Shown: positions 7,719 to 16,743, counted from the stretch's first letter. The stretch: 35,117 nucleotides of DNA from Lishizhenia sp. (GCA_007117355.1 SKGS01000250.1:1-35117), one strand, 5' to 3'. A program made the numbers and translations. Notes: a model not told the origin generated them from the letters alone.

Positions 7719-9734
7719 ATGGATTTTCAATTAGTTTCTTCTTTTGAACCCACAGGAGACCAACCTGAAGCAATTCGTCAGTTGGTGGAGGGAGTGAAAA
7801 ATGATGTCAAGCATCAAACGCTGTTGGGAGTTACGGGAAGTGGAAAAACGTTTACTGTTGCCAATCTGATTGAAAAGGTCGGAAAACCTACATTGATTTT
7901 ATCGCATAATAAAACACTTGCAGCACAGCTTTATGCCGAGTTTAAACAGTTCTTTCCAAATAACGCAGTAGAGTATTTTGTTTCGTACTACGATTATTAC
8001 CAACCGGAAGCTTATTTACCGGTTACAGATACCTACATTGAAAAAGATTTAGCCATAAACGATGAAATAGAAAAACTACGATTAGCAGCAACTTCAGCAT
8101 TGTTGTCTGGTCGCAGAGATGTAATTGTTGTTTCTTCGGTCTCTTGTATTTATGGTATAGGAAATCCAAATGAGTTTGAAAAAAGCATCATTCCAATTAA
8201 AATTGGTGATGTAATTAGTAGAAATAAATTTCTTTTCAAATTAGTTGAAAACCTTTATTCTCGTGCAGGAGATGAATTTAAGCGTGGAACATTTCGAGCG
8301 AAAGGGGATACGGTAGATATTTTCCTTGCTTATGCAGATTATGCATTGCGGATAGAATTTTGGGGAGATGAAATAGAACGAATTTTTACTATTCATCCGC
8401 TTACAGCCGAAAAAATAGAGGATTTTGAAGCCATCAATATTTATCCTGCAAATATTTTTGTGAGTTCACCAGAAACTACAAAAGCAGCTATTGAAATGAT
8501 TCAGGATGACTTACTTATTCAGGTGGAAGCATTTAAAGAACAAGGTAAGTCTATTGAAGCAAAACGATTAGAGGAGCGCACTAATTACGACCTGGAAATG
8601 ATTCGTGAGCTAGGATATTGTTCAGGAATTGAAAATTATTCTCGTTACTTTGATAAACGAAATCCTGGCACGAGACCTTTCTGTTTATTGGATTATTTTC
8701 CCAAAGATTACTTAATGGTTATTGATGAAAGTCATGTCACATTGCCGCAAGTACGAGGAATGTATGGTGGTGACCGTTCACGAAAAATAAATTTGGTGGA
8801 GTACGGTTTTCGTTTACTAGCAGCGATGGATAACCGTCCTTTGAAATTTGAAGAATTTGAGACCTTAATTAATCAAGCGATTTATGTTAGCGCAACACCT
8901 GCGGATTACGAAATTCAACAATCTGAAGGAGTAATTATTGAGCAGGTGATTCGTCCAACGGGGCTTCTTGACCCTTTAATTGAAGTGCGACCAAGTAAGA
9001 ATCAAATTGATAATTTGATTGAAGAAATTCACATTCGTATTGAGAAAAAAGAAAGAGTCTTAGTGACTACGTTGACGAAGCGAATGGCAGAAGAACTTCA
9101 AAAATACTTAGATAAATTGGGTATTTTATGTCGCTATATCCACAGTGAAATAGATACCATTGAACGCGTTGAAATTTTGCAGCAATTGCGTAGTGGCGTT
9201 TTTGATGTATTAATAGGTGTGAATTTATTACGTGAAGGTCTTGATTTACCAGAAGTTAGCTTGGTTGCCATCATTGATGCGGATAAAGAAGGGTTTCTTA
9301 GAAACGAACGCTCTTTGGTGCAAACCGTAGGTCGGGCAGCAAGAAATGTAAATGGAATGGTAATAATGTATGCCGATAAAACGACAGATAGCATGCAAAA
9401 AACCATCGATGAAACGAATCGAAGAAGAGCTATCCAAGAAGCTTACAATGAAGCGAATGGTTTAGTGCCAACACCATTGAATAAACCTAATGAAGCACCT
9501 ATTTTAATGCGTCGCACTATTGAAAAAGAAGATCCAACTACAAGCTATGAACTACCATCAGAAACACAGCAGCTTGCAGCAGAAGCACAAGAAGGCTATC
9601 TCAATATAGAAGAAACGGAGAAAAAAATTACTGCTATCAAAAAGCAAATGGAAAAAGCAGCGAAAGAACTTGATTTCATGGAAGCAGCTCGATTGCGTGA
9701 TGAAATGTATGCACTTGAAAAATTATTGAAGTGA
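7719..9734 (+). CDS. uvrB: excinuclease ABC subunit UvrB
   Basis: A 671-residue UvrB, the damage-verifying DNA helicase-like subunit of nucleotide excision repair that receives DNA from UvrA and recruits UvrC. In order: N-terminal FEPTGDQPEAI, Walker A GVTGSGKT (residues 37-44), the beta-hairpin region SYYDYYQPEAYLPVTDTYIE, Walker B-like MVIDESHVTLPQ, helicase motifs V and VI in GVNLLREGLDLPEV and SLVQTVGRAARN, and a C-terminal UVR domain (AAKELDFMEAARLRDEMYAL) that binds UvrC. All key parts are intact and the length is typical. uvrA and uvrC are not in the window. A gene of unknown function follows after 14 bases, probably in the same transcript. Confidence 0.98.
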   Translation: MDFQLVSSFEPTGDQPEAIRQLVEGVKNDVKHQTLLGVTGSGKTFTVANLIEKVGKPTLILSHNKTLAAQLYAEFKQFFPNNAVEYFVSYYDYYQPEAYLPVTDTYIEKDLAINDEIEKLRLAATSALLSGRRDVIVVSSVSCIYGIGNPNEFEKSIIPIKIGDVISRNKFLFKLVENLYSRAGDEFKRGTFRAKGDTVDIFLAYADYALRIEFWGDEIERIFTIHPLTAEKIEDFEAINIYPANIFVSSPETTKAAIEMIQDDLLIQVEAFKEQGKSIEAKRLEERTNYDLEMIRELGYCSGIENYSRYFDKRNPGTRPFCLLDYFPKDYLMVIDESHVTLPQVRGMYGGDRSRKINLVEYGFRLLAAMDNRPLKFEEFETLINQAIYVSATPADYEIQQSEGVIIEQVIRPTGLLDPLIEVRPSKNQIDNLIEEIHIRIEKKERVLVTTLTKRMAEELQKYLDKLGILCRYIHSEIDTIERVEILQQLRSGVFDVLIGVNLLREGLDLPEVSLVAIIDADKEGFLRNERSLVQTVGRAARNVNGMVIMYADKTTDSMQKTIDETNRRRAIQEAYNEANGLVPTPLNKPNEAPILMRRTIEKEDPTTSYELPSETQQLAAEAQEGYLNIEETEKKITAIKKQMEKAAKELDFMEAARLRDEMYALEKLLK

Positions 9735-9748
9735 TTTATTGATAATTA

Positions 9749-10360
9749 ATGAGAAGAGTAACTACGATAATGATTTTTGTTTTGTTTCCAACAATTATTT
9801 TTGGACAAAACAAGAGTGAAACCATTTCACTTTTAGAACCTTCATTCTCGATTAATAAATTTGATTTAAATCAACGAGCTTTTATTCCCGACACAATAGT
9901 GAGTGAGTTGTTTGTGGATACTAATTCTATTGAAGAATTAGTGATTAATCATATCTCTTTCCCAAGGCAAAAAGATGAGTTCGGTAATGAAACTATTGGA
10001 CTTAAAAACATTGAATTTTACAAGGTTACTATTTGTAATGTTTCGCCAATTATCAAAACACTTACAACAGAAGATTCAAAATTAGTACTTGTTCAAGAAG
10101 CGCTCGATACAAATGGAAACTGGACACCTATTGAGTATTTTTTTCATAGTGATTGTGCAATGAGTTTCGAAGAAATTGAATTGTTTGAAAATCAATGTGT
10201 CCTTGGTTTTGTTGCAAAGTATTCAGGAAATTACAAAACTGAATTGAGAATTAAATTAAAGTTTGATGAACAAATCATATACAGTAATACGTTTAATGGT
10301 AGTATTAATACTAGTCAGTTTCATAGTGTGAATGTGAACAACTTCTACGAATTCCGGTGA
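9749..10360 (+). CDS. exported protein of unknown function
   Basis: A 203-residue protein that I do not recognise. It has a clear Sec signal peptide (MRRVTTIMIFVLFPTIIFGQ) with probable cleavage just before or after the Gln, which is common in Bacteroidota. The mature part is predicted mostly beta-strand, with segments such as VTICNVSPIIKTLTTEDS, LVLVQEALDTNGNWTPIEYF and YKTELRIKLKFDEQIIYSN that look like a small beta-sandwich, and two Cys (in FHSDCAMSF and ENQCVLGF) that might pair. It starts 14 bases after uvrB and may be read from the same promoter, although a functional link with DNA repair is not suggested by the sequence. The phosphoesterase gene follows 34 bases downstream. Confidence 0.75.
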   Translation: MRRVTTIMIFVLFPTIIFGQNKSETISLLEPSFSINKFDLNQRAFIPDTIVSELFVDTNSIEELVINHISFPRQKDEFGNETIGLKNIEFYKVTICNVSPIIKTLTTEDSKLVLVQEALDTNGNWTPIEYFFHSDCAMSFEEIELFENQCVLGFVAKYSGNYKTELRIKLKFDEQIIYSNTFNGSINTSQFHSVNVNNFYEFR

Positions 10361-10394
10361 ATCAAGAAAAGTTGTGAAAAAAAATACTTGATGA

Positions 10395-10910
10395 ATGAAA
10401 AAAATAGGAGTGATTTCAGATACACACGGCGATTTAGACGATCGTATTTTTCACCATCTGCAAGAAGTCGATGAAATTTGGCATGCTGGAGATGTGGGAA
10501 GTTTAGCTGTTTTGGACAAATTGAGAAGCTTCAAGCCAACACGCTGCGTTTATGGAAATATTGATGACCATGAAATACGCAAGGAAACCGTGCTTTTCGA
10601 CAGATTTCAAGTGGATGGGGTAGAGGTACTCATGACTCACATTGCTGGGAAACCGGGGAAATACTCCAAGCCGCTTTGGGATGAGCTATCAAAAAATGGA
10701 AATCCTAACATTTTAGTCTGTGGACACAGTCATATTCTGCTCGTTAAAATGGATAAACTCAAAAATATGCTTTGGATTAATCCCGGCGCTTGTGGGTATA
10801 AAGGATTTCATTCCGTTCGTACCATTGTTCGTTTCGTAATCAACGAAGGTAATATTCAAAACATGGAAGCTATTGAGCTTGGTAAACGTGGTCAAACTTC
10901 AATGCAATAA
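10395..10910 (+). CDS. YfcE/MJ0936-type metallophosphoesterase
   Basis: A 171-residue single-domain calcineurin-like phosphoesterase. The metal-binding motifs are complete and in order: VISDTHGD (Asp9, His11), IWHAGDVGS, VYGNIDDHE, LMTHIAGKPG and CGHSHI. This compact set is typical of the YfcE/MJ0936 phosphodiesterase family, which cleaves phosphodiesters in vitro and whose physiological substrate is generally unknown. No signal peptide, so cytoplasmic. Its last 19 bases overlap the 3' end of the convergent hemerythrin-like gene. The start at 10395 directly begins the first strand of the fold. Confidence 0.93.
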   Translation: MKKIGVISDTHGDLDDRIFHHLQEVDEIWHAGDVGSLAVLDKLRSFKPTRCVYGNIDDHEIRKETVLFDRFQVDGVEVLMTHIAGKPGKYSKPLWDELSKNGNPNILVCGHSHILLVKMDKLKNMLWINPGACGYKGFHSVRTIVRFVINEGNIQNMEAIELGKRGQTSMQ

Positions 10911-11512
10911 TTATTACCAGAAAGTAAATCTGATTCCAATCTAAGCGCAGTTTTTACTAGTATTTCATCTTCGTAAAAAGCGTGACGATTTAAATCGTCT
11001 CTTAACCAAGTAATCTGTCGAACAAGTACATTAAAAGGATAACAATCATTGACTTCCTTTTGAACTTTTTGAAGCATTTCGATAAAATTATCCAACGGTG
11101 CTTCCGTATCAGAATGACTTTGAATAAAATCCTGCAACGACTTTGAACCCTTTAAAATTCTAGCTGTTTTCGCTTGATCCAGAATTCCTTTACAGTTCAT
11201 CAAATAAACCACATAAGGAAAAATAACATCTTCTTCTTCTTTAATATGTTCCAATAAACCTTGTTCATAACGCTTAAATAAAGTAGCTAGAAAATTAAAG
11301 AAAGCGTGTTTATCCGAAAACTTCTGCGACAATAGCGAAATTGACTGTTGAATTTCGGGTATTTTCTTCGATAAATAAATCTTGTGACTATTTCTTAGAG
11401 ATTCTATTAATATTCTTAAAAAGTGAATATCTTCTTTACCGTTGGATGTCAGGATATGTTGAAACAAATCTGTTTTGGTTATTGCTTCATTTATATTTTC
11501 ATTTCTTGTCAT
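10892..11512 (-). CDS. hemerythrin-domain protein
   Basis: A 206-residue, mostly helical protein with the ligand pattern of the RIC/YtfE/ScdA hemerythrin-like domain: RNSHKIYL (His43), LLEHIKEEEDVIFP (His89 and Glu93), QSHSDTEAPL (His133 and Glu137) and LNRHAFYEDEIL (His177 and Glu181). Three H-x3-E pairs plus the lone His give a complete diiron site. RIC proteins repair iron-sulfur clusters after nitrosative or oxidative stress. The N-terminal DUF542 domain with its conserved Cys, present in full-length RIC, is missing; residues 1-30 are short and unrelated. It may therefore be an iron or oxygen/NO-sensing stand-alone domain. The gene is convergent with the phosphoesterase gene, overlapping by 19 bases. 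Confidence 0.85.
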   Translation of the reverse strand: MTRNENINEAITKTDLFQHILTSNGKEDIHFLRILIESLRNSHKIYLSKKIPEIQQSISLLSQKFSDKHAFFNFLATLFKRYEQGLLEHIKEEEDVIFPYVVYLMNCKGILDQAKTARILKGSKSLQDFIQSHSDTEAPLDNFIEMLQKVQKEVNDCYPFNVLVRQITWLRDDLNRHAFYEDEILVKTALRLESDLLSGNNYCIEV

Positions 11513-11655
11513 AACATTAAGAATAAGGTCGCTGATTACAAAAGTTTTCGCAGCGAGAATTTAATGCCATAAAATTAATTGATGATATTAGAAGATACAA
11601 TACCGTAAAATTGGTATTTATCAATGAATATTTAAAAGTGAAAAAACTAAAATCT

Positions 11656-12282
11656 TTACAACAAATCTTTCAATTTTTCTTTGAGTTCCCTGAGCTCTTC
11701 TTCCAATTGAGTCACTCGTTGTTCGAGACTTTCATTGTAAGCAGAATCAGTTTCTTCCTTTTCTTCGGATGTTTCTTCAAAAGTAGCAAAACAATGTGCG
11801 TACCGAGATTCTTTTTGTCCTGATGCTTTAGGTAATAACTGAACGAATGGCGAATCATAAGCCATTAATTGAGTTAATGTGTCCAAAACCTCTTGTAAAT
11901 CGTCATACGGATACATTCTGCCTGAATTGTTTTTTATTTCTCCAATGGTTAAAGGACCACGAAGAAAGAGCAAACCTAGAACAGTTACTTCCGCAGGGTC
12001 TAAAGGATATTTAACGGCAATAGTATGACGATATTTTATTGTTCGTCCATCTCCTGTGACACTCGCGACTAATAACTTTCTCTTTAAAGAATCAATAGAT
12101 TTCATGACTGTATCATTGTCGTAATTAACTACAGGTTTACGAGACGATTTTTGATTACAAGCAGTAACTAAACCATTTAATGTTAGTGGATAGTAATCGG
12201 GAGTGGTAAATGATTTTTCAATTAATGCACCTAATACACGAACCTCCTCTGTTGTTAATTGTGGTATTTGATTTTCTGTCAT
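11656..12282 (-). CDS. YceH family protein (DUF480)
   Basis: A 208-residue protein of the YceH/DUF480 family. The family signature runs from the N-terminus: EEVRVLGALIEKSFTTPDYY, then PLTLNGLVTACNQKSSR, and a second winged-helix half with VTVLGLLFLRGPLTIGEI and RMYPYDDLQEV. It ends in a Glu-rich coiled coil (about residues 170-208, including LEQRVTQLEEELRELKEKLK). Tandem winged-helix domains imply DNA or protein binding, but the cellular function of the family is not established. It is cytoplasmic, transcribed opposite to hisS, and separated from the hemerythrin-like gene downstream by 143 bases. Confidence 0.92.
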   Translation of the reverse strand: MTENQIPQLTTEEVRVLGALIEKSFTTPDYYPLTLNGLVTACNQKSSRKPVVNYDNDTVMKSIDSLKRKLLVASVTGDGRTIKYRHTIAVKYPLDPAEVTVLGLLFLRGPLTIGEIKNNSGRMYPYDDLQEVLDTLTQLMAYDSPFVQLLPKASGQKESRYAHCFATFEETSEEKEETDSAYNESLEQRVTQLEEELRELKEKLKDLL

Positions 12283-12440
12283 GTTTTTTTTATTGAAGGA
12301 CTAAAATAGTAGTTTTTCTGATTGTAAGTAAACATGCCATTATAAAAAGTTGACTGACTGATAAATTAAAATCTCAATTATTTGATTCTTTTCTAAAATC
12401 ATACTTTTACCAAACACAAAAGCGGTTGTAAAAAATTATG

Positions 12441-12448
12441 TAGTTTTG
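12441..12448 (+). promoter_or_regulatory. putative -7 promoter box for the hisS operon
   Basis: TAGTTTTG matches TAnnTTTG and ends 16 bases before the hisS ATG. It lies in the divergent gap between the YceH gene and hisS and is the best candidate for the promoter of hisS-hutH and the membrane protein gene. A TTG at 12426-12428 is too close to serve as a standard -33. Confidence 0.45.
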
Positions 12449-12464
12449 CAGCAAAATTGTACAA

Positions 12465-13844
12465 ATGGCTCAAAAACCTGCAATTCCTAAGGGAACAAGA
12501 GATTTTTTACCTATTGAAGTTGCTAAACGCAATTATATTTTTGATACGATTAAAAAGTGTTTTCAAAAATATGGTTTTGCACCTATCGAAACTCCATCAT
12601 TTGAGCTGTCTTCTACCTTATTGGGTAAATACGGTGAAGAAGGTGATCGATTGATTTTTCGTATTTTAAATTCTGGTGAAAAAGTAAAAAAAGCAGACCT
12701 AAAAGCACTTGAAGAAGAAAATCTAGCAAGGTTTGCTAATTCATTGTCAGAAAAGGCTTTGCGTTATGATTTGACGGTTCCTTTTGCTCGTTTTGTGGTA
12801 CAGCATCAAAATGAATTAAGTTTTCCTTTTAAACGCTACCAAATTCAACCTGTTTGGAGAGCTGACAGGCCTCAACATGGTAGATATCAAGAATTCTTTC
12901 AATGTGATGCGGATGTGGTTGGTTCTGACTCTTTGCTTTACGAAGTTGATTTTGTGCAGCTTTTTGATGAAGTACTTACTGCGCTTCAAATTCCTGATTT
13001 TAGTATTCACATGAATAACAGAAAAATTTTATCTGGAATAGCAGAAGTTACAGGTGAAACTGATAAACTAATTGCCATAACGGTAGCAATTGACAAACTA
13101 GATAAAGTTGGTGCTGAAGGAGTTGAAAAAGAACTAATTGAAAAAGGGGTAAGTGCTGCTGCTATTGAAAAAATCAAACCTTTATTTTCCTTGAATGGCG
13201 GTAATGATGAGTTAATAGCGTTCATGACAAAATTCTTGGAAACAAGTGAAATAGGTAAAAAGGGATTAGAAGAACTTAATTTTGTATTTAATCAAACGGA
13301 AATGCTTGGTTTGAAAAAAGCGAAATTAATATTTGACGTGACGTTAGCACGCGGTTTAAATTATTACACAGGTGCAATTTTTGAAGTGAAAGCAAACGGC
13401 GTTAAAATGGGTTCTATTTGCGGTGGTGGTCGTTACGATGATCTTACGGGGTTATTTGGAATGTCAGGACTTTCTGGCGTTGGAATTTCGTTTGGTGCTG
13501 ACCGTATTTATGATGTATTAACCACCTTGGATTTATTTCCAAAAACATTAGAAAAAGGCTTAGAAGTGCTCTTCGTGAATTTTGGAGAGCGAGAACAAGA
13601 ATTCTGTCTTCCATTGGTGAAAGAATTAAGAGAAAACGGTATTTCTTCTGAAATTTATCCAACAGCTGCAAAAATTAAAAAGCAATTCAAATACGCTGAT
13701 GATAGAAGAGTGGCTTTTACAGCTATTGTTGGTGAAAAAGAAATTGAAAATGAAGCTGTTATGATGAAAAACATGAATACAGGAGAACAGCAAGAAATAA
13801 GTAAAAGCGAATTAGTGTCATTTATAGAAAAATCAAACAATTAG
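12465..13844 (+). CDS. hisS: histidine--tRNA ligase
   Basis: A 459-residue class II aminoacyl-tRNA synthetase that charges tRNA-His. Visible are the N-terminal KGTRDFLPIE, LRYDLTVPFARFV, motif 2 YQIQPVWRADRPQHGRYQEF, the histidine-binding signature ARGLNYYTGAIFEV with SICGGGRYDDL, motif 3 GVGISFGADRIYDVL and a C-terminal anticodon-binding domain from about residue 355. The position and length are normal for the family. hutH begins two bases after the stop, so the two are almost certainly one transcript. The ATG is preceded by an A-rich leader without a Shine-Dalgarno sequence, as usual for Bacteroidota. Confidence 0.98.
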   Translation: MAQKPAIPKGTRDFLPIEVAKRNYIFDTIKKCFQKYGFAPIETPSFELSSTLLGKYGEEGDRLIFRILNSGEKVKKADLKALEEENLARFANSLSEKALRYDLTVPFARFVVQHQNELSFPFKRYQIQPVWRADRPQHGRYQEFFQCDADVVGSDSLLYEVDFVQLFDEVLTALQIPDFSIHMNNRKILSGIAEVTGETDKLIAITVAIDKLDKVGAEGVEKELIEKGVSAAAIEKIKPLFSLNGGNDELIAFMTKFLETSEIGKKGLEELNFVFNQTEMLGLKKAKLIFDVTLARGLNYYTGAIFEVKANGVKMGSICGGGRYDDLTGLFGMSGLSGVGISFGADRIYDVLTTLDLFPKTLEKGLEVLFVNFGEREQEFCLPLVKELRENGISSEIYPTAAKIKKQFKYADDRRVAFTAIVGEKEIENEAVMMKNMNTGEQQEISKSELVSFIEKSNN

Positions 13845-13846
13845 GT

Positions 13847-15337
13847 ATGTCAGATGAAGTTTTTCATATTGAATTACAGGATTATAGTATCCATCAATTA
13901 AATGAAATATTTAATAAAAAAGTCGAGGTTCAATTAGGTGAGTTAACAAAGGATAAAGTGCAAATTTGCCGCTCGTACCTCGATAATAAAATGGAAAATA
14001 GTGATGAGCTAATTTACGGAATTAATACAGGTTTTGGTTCCTTGTGTGATACTGCAATTTCCAAAAATGAATTATCAAAACTACAAGTAAACTTAGTTCG
14101 TTCTCATGCTTGTGGAACCGGAGAAAAAGTCCCAACTGAAATTGTTAGATGGATGCTTTTGTTAAAAGCATTAGGTCTTTCAAAGGGACATTCAGGCGTT
14201 CAATTATGTACTATCGAACGTTTGCTGTTTTTTTACAATAATGAAATTTACCCTGTTGTTTATCAACAAGGAAGCTTAGGCGCGTCAGGTGATTTAGCTC
14301 CTTTGGCTCATATTGCACTTGCACTGTTAGGGGAAGGAGAAGTGGTGTTTGAAGGTAAAACCTATCCAACTGAGGAAATCTATCAGAGATTTAATTTAAA
14401 ACCAATAGCGTTACAATCAAAAGAAGGGTTGGCTTTACTAAATGGTACTCAATTTATGAGTGCTTATTTAGTTTACTGTGTGTTGAAAGCGAGACAGTTG
14501 TCTAAAAATATAAATCGAATTGCAGCACTAAGTTTAGACGCTTTTGATGGTAGAATCAATCCATTTTTTGAAAATGTAAATGCTGTCAGAAAACAATTAG
14601 GTCAAATTGAAGTGGCTGCTGAAATGAGAGAATTACTCAAGGATAGTAAATTAGTAAAACAACCGAAAAAACATGTCCAAGACCCGTATTGTTTGCGTTG
14701 TATTCCGCAGGTGCACGGTGCAACAAGAGATGCTATTTCTTATACAGAAGACATTGTAATCAGAGAAATAAATGCCGTAACTGATAATCCAACGATATTC
14801 CCTGAGGAGGACTTGGTTATTTCTGCTGGAAATTTTCATGGTCAACCTTTAGCTCTTGCGCTAGATTTCTTAGCGATTGCAGTAGCAGAATTAGGAAGTA
14901 TTTCAGAGAGAAGGTGTTACAAAATGCTCGGAGGCACACGAGGACTTCCAGCTTTTCTTGTTGCAAATCCAGGATTAAACTCCGGTTTTATGATTGCACA
15001 ATATTCAGCTGCTTCAATTGTAAGCCAAAACAAGCAATTATGTCACCCTGCATCGGTTGATACTATTGATTCTTCTAATGGTCAAGAAGATCATGTGAGT
15101 ATGGGAGCCAATGCCGCTACTAAACTTGCCCGAGTTGTCGAGAATGTTTATCAAATAGCAGGTATCGAGCTAATGACAGCTGCACAAGCAATAGAATTTA
15201 GAGATAAAGAAAAAACGAGTTCCAACTTAAAAGAGTTGGTTTCTCAGTATAGGCAGATTGTGCCATTTATTAAAGAAGATTGCTACATGTCAGATTACAT
15301 TCGAAAAAGCAAATCGTTTGTACTAAATTTAAAGTAA
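13847..15337 (+). CDS. hutH: histidine ammonia-lyase
   Basis: A 496-residue aromatic amino acid lyase that converts L-histidine to urocanate and ammonia. The self-processing Ala-Ser-Gly triad that forms the MIO cofactor is at residues 146-148 in GSLGASGDLAPLAH. Other active-site segments are YGINTGFGSL, LLNGTQFMS, QDPYCLRCIPQVHGA, GNFHGQP and SNGQEDHVSMGANAA. The selectivity site reads VRSHACGTGE: the Ser-His pair fits histidine rather than the Phe-Leu of phenylalanine or His-Leu of tyrosine lyases. It starts two bases after hisS. hutU, hutI and hutG are absent from the window, so the catabolic pathway must be encoded elsewhere if present. HAL-like enzymes also occur in aryl-polyene pigment clusters in Flavobacteria, but no such genes are nearby. 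Confidence 0.93.
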   Translation: MSDEVFHIELQDYSIHQLNEIFNKKVEVQLGELTKDKVQICRSYLDNKMENSDELIYGINTGFGSLCDTAISKNELSKLQVNLVRSHACGTGEKVPTEIVRWMLLLKALGLSKGHSGVQLCTIERLLFFYNNEIYPVVYQQGSLGASGDLAPLAHIALALLGEGEVVFEGKTYPTEEIYQRFNLKPIALQSKEGLALLNGTQFMSAYLVYCVLKARQLSKNINRIAALSLDAFDGRINPFFENVNAVRKQLGQIEVAAEMRELLKDSKLVKQPKKHVQDPYCLRCIPQVHGATRDAISYTEDIVIREINAVTDNPTIFPEEDLVISAGNFHGQPLALALDFLAIAVAELGSISERRCYKMLGGTRGLPAFLVANPGLNSGFMIAQYSAASIVSQNKQLCHPASVDTIDSSNGQEDHVSMGANAATKLARVVENVYQIAGIELMTAAQAIEFRDKEKTSSNLKELVSQYRQIVPFIKEDCYMSDYIRKSKSFVLNLK

Positions 15338-15341
15338 AATT

Positions 15342-15845
15342 ATGGAAGAAATTTCAAATAAAGCCCCAAGTTTAACTTTCTTGAAAGTCTTACTGGTCCT
15401 AAGCGCTGTTTCAATTTTCTCAGGATTATATACCACTGTAAGCGCATTAATTAGTGGGCCGTTATCGAGTGAACAGGTTGAAGAGTTCATGGCCGAACAA
15501 ATGCAGAATGTCAAAATCTTTAGAGACCAAGGTGCGGATGATGTTGTTGATATGCTTATCTCAGCGGCAGAGTTGACTGTTTACCAAAACAACCATGTGT
15601 TTTATTCCTTCAACTTGATTACTCTATTGACTTTACTTGTTGGACTGGCAGGAATTTATATGATGTACAAACTCAATAAACTTGGTTTTCATTTGTACAT
15701 TATCTATTCTATTCTTCCAGTTTTGACCTTGTATTTAGTTATTCCAATGGATATGATTCCAAACTTTTTGGTATTTGGGACACTACTGATTTCTGCATTC
15801 TTTTGTATTATGTATGCCACACAACTCAAGCACATGCGCCAATAA
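15342..15845 (+). CDS. four-helix membrane protein of unknown function
   Basis: A 167-residue membrane protein that I do not recognise. Four hydrophobic segments are visible at about residues 12-36, 86-107, 113-131 and 137-158, with a soluble loop of about 45 residues between the first and second (SEQVEEFMAEQMQNVKIFRD and onwards). The N-terminus MEEISNKAPSL is soluble. The layout resembles small flavobacterial integral membrane proteins with no assigned function. It follows hutH after four bases and so probably belongs to the hisS-hutH transcript; there is no hint that it carries histidine, since known histidine permeases are much larger. Confidence 0.78.
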   Translation: MEEISNKAPSLTFLKVLLVLSAVSIFSGLYTTVSALISGPLSSEQVEEFMAEQMQNVKIFRDQGADDVVDMLISAAELTVYQNNHVFYSFNLITLLTLLVGLAGIYMMYKLNKLGFHLYIIYSILPVLTLYLVIPMDMIPNFLVFGTLLISAFFCIMYATQLKHMRQ

Positions 15846-15900
15846 TGTGACATTTTGTCCCTTATTGATTTAGGTATGTTGTTTGATACGTGTTTAAACA

Positions 15901-16743
15901 ATGAGATTTGTCCCAGTTAATAAACACGCAACACTCGAAGCTATTGCTTATCCAATTTTGCTTCTCGCTGTTCTTTGGGTAATTTTTTTGCTAGACAAAT
16001 ATTTTGAGTTAAAACTATACCGATTTGGTGTTTTACCTAAATCATTAGAAGGATTAAAAGGAATTCTTTTTATGCCCTTTATTCACGGTCAACGAGATTT
16101 CTCACATATCATAAACAATTCAATACCGATTGCTATTTTATTGAGTGTTACAATTTATTTTTATCGCTCAATAGCTATTTATGTAATTACACTTATCTGG
16201 TTGCTCGGAGGTTTTTTATTGTGGGCAATTGCTATAAATGAAGGAGTTTACCATATTGGGATTTCGGGAGTCATTTATGGCCTTTTTGGATTTTTATTCG
16301 TTAGTGGATTTTTCAAGAAATACATGCCATTACAGGCAATTAGTTTATTTGTTGTTTTTGTATATGGAAGTCTAGTTTGGGGCATTTTTCCAACCGATGA
16401 AACTATTTCATGGGAAGGACATTTATCAGGATTATTAGTTGGAGTTTTAACTGCATTTGCATTCCGAAAAGAGGGACCAGTACCTCCAAAATATAAGTAT
16501 GAAATAGAAAAGGAACTCGGTATTGAACCACCAGATTTAGAAGGGGAGTGGTTAGAAAGAAGACAACGCTTCCTTGAGGCTAAAAAATTACAAGAATTGC
16601 AAATGCAAGAGAAAAGGAATAACACGGAAAACAAACCTCCTCAGCAAGAAGAAATTGAACCAAAATCTTCAAATACAAGTTCTTCGACTACGCTGGGAGA
16701 TGTAACAATCAATTATATTCCCAAAAAAGTTGATAAGGAATGA
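15901..16743 (+). CDS. rhomboid family intramembrane serine protease
   Basis: A 280-residue polytopic membrane protease. About six hydrophobic segments fill residues 12-190. The catalytic Ser is Ser122 in HIGISGVIYGLFGF and the catalytic His is His174 in WEGHLSGLLVG; the conserved helix-2 histidine appears in FSHIINNSIP. The family cleaves substrates inside the membrane. The C-terminal 90 residues are soluble, starting with a helix rich in Glu, Lys and Arg and ending in a Gln/Glu/Ser-rich, probably disordered tail; the domain family usually lacks so long a tail. Normal substrates cannot be inferred. The gap of 55 bases before it means it may or may not be in the hisS transcript. Confidence 0.9.
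   Translation: MRFVPVNKHATLEAIAYPILLLAVLWVIFLLDKYFELKLYRFGVLPKSLEGLKGILFMPFIHGQRDFSHIINNSIPIAILLSVTIYFYRSIAIYVITLIWLLGGFLLWAIAINEGVYHIGISGVIYGLFGFLFVSGFFKKYMPLQAISLFVVFVYGSLVWGIFPTDETISWEGHLSGLLVGVLTAFAFRKEGPVPPKYKYEIEKELGIEPPDLEGEWLERRQRFLEAKKLQELQMQEKRNNTENKPPQQEEIEPKSSNTSSSTTLGDVTINYIPKKVDKE

Noticed and set aside
10892-10910. The 19-base convergent overlap as an annotation error
   Set aside because: Both genes have complete domains and normal stops, so the overlap is taken as real.
11536-11823. Open frame running from the gap before the YceH gene through its 3' end on the plus strand
   Set aside because: The first 35 codons look mildly protein-like, but there is no start codon before TTG 11611 and most of it is antisense to the YceH gene; likely chance.
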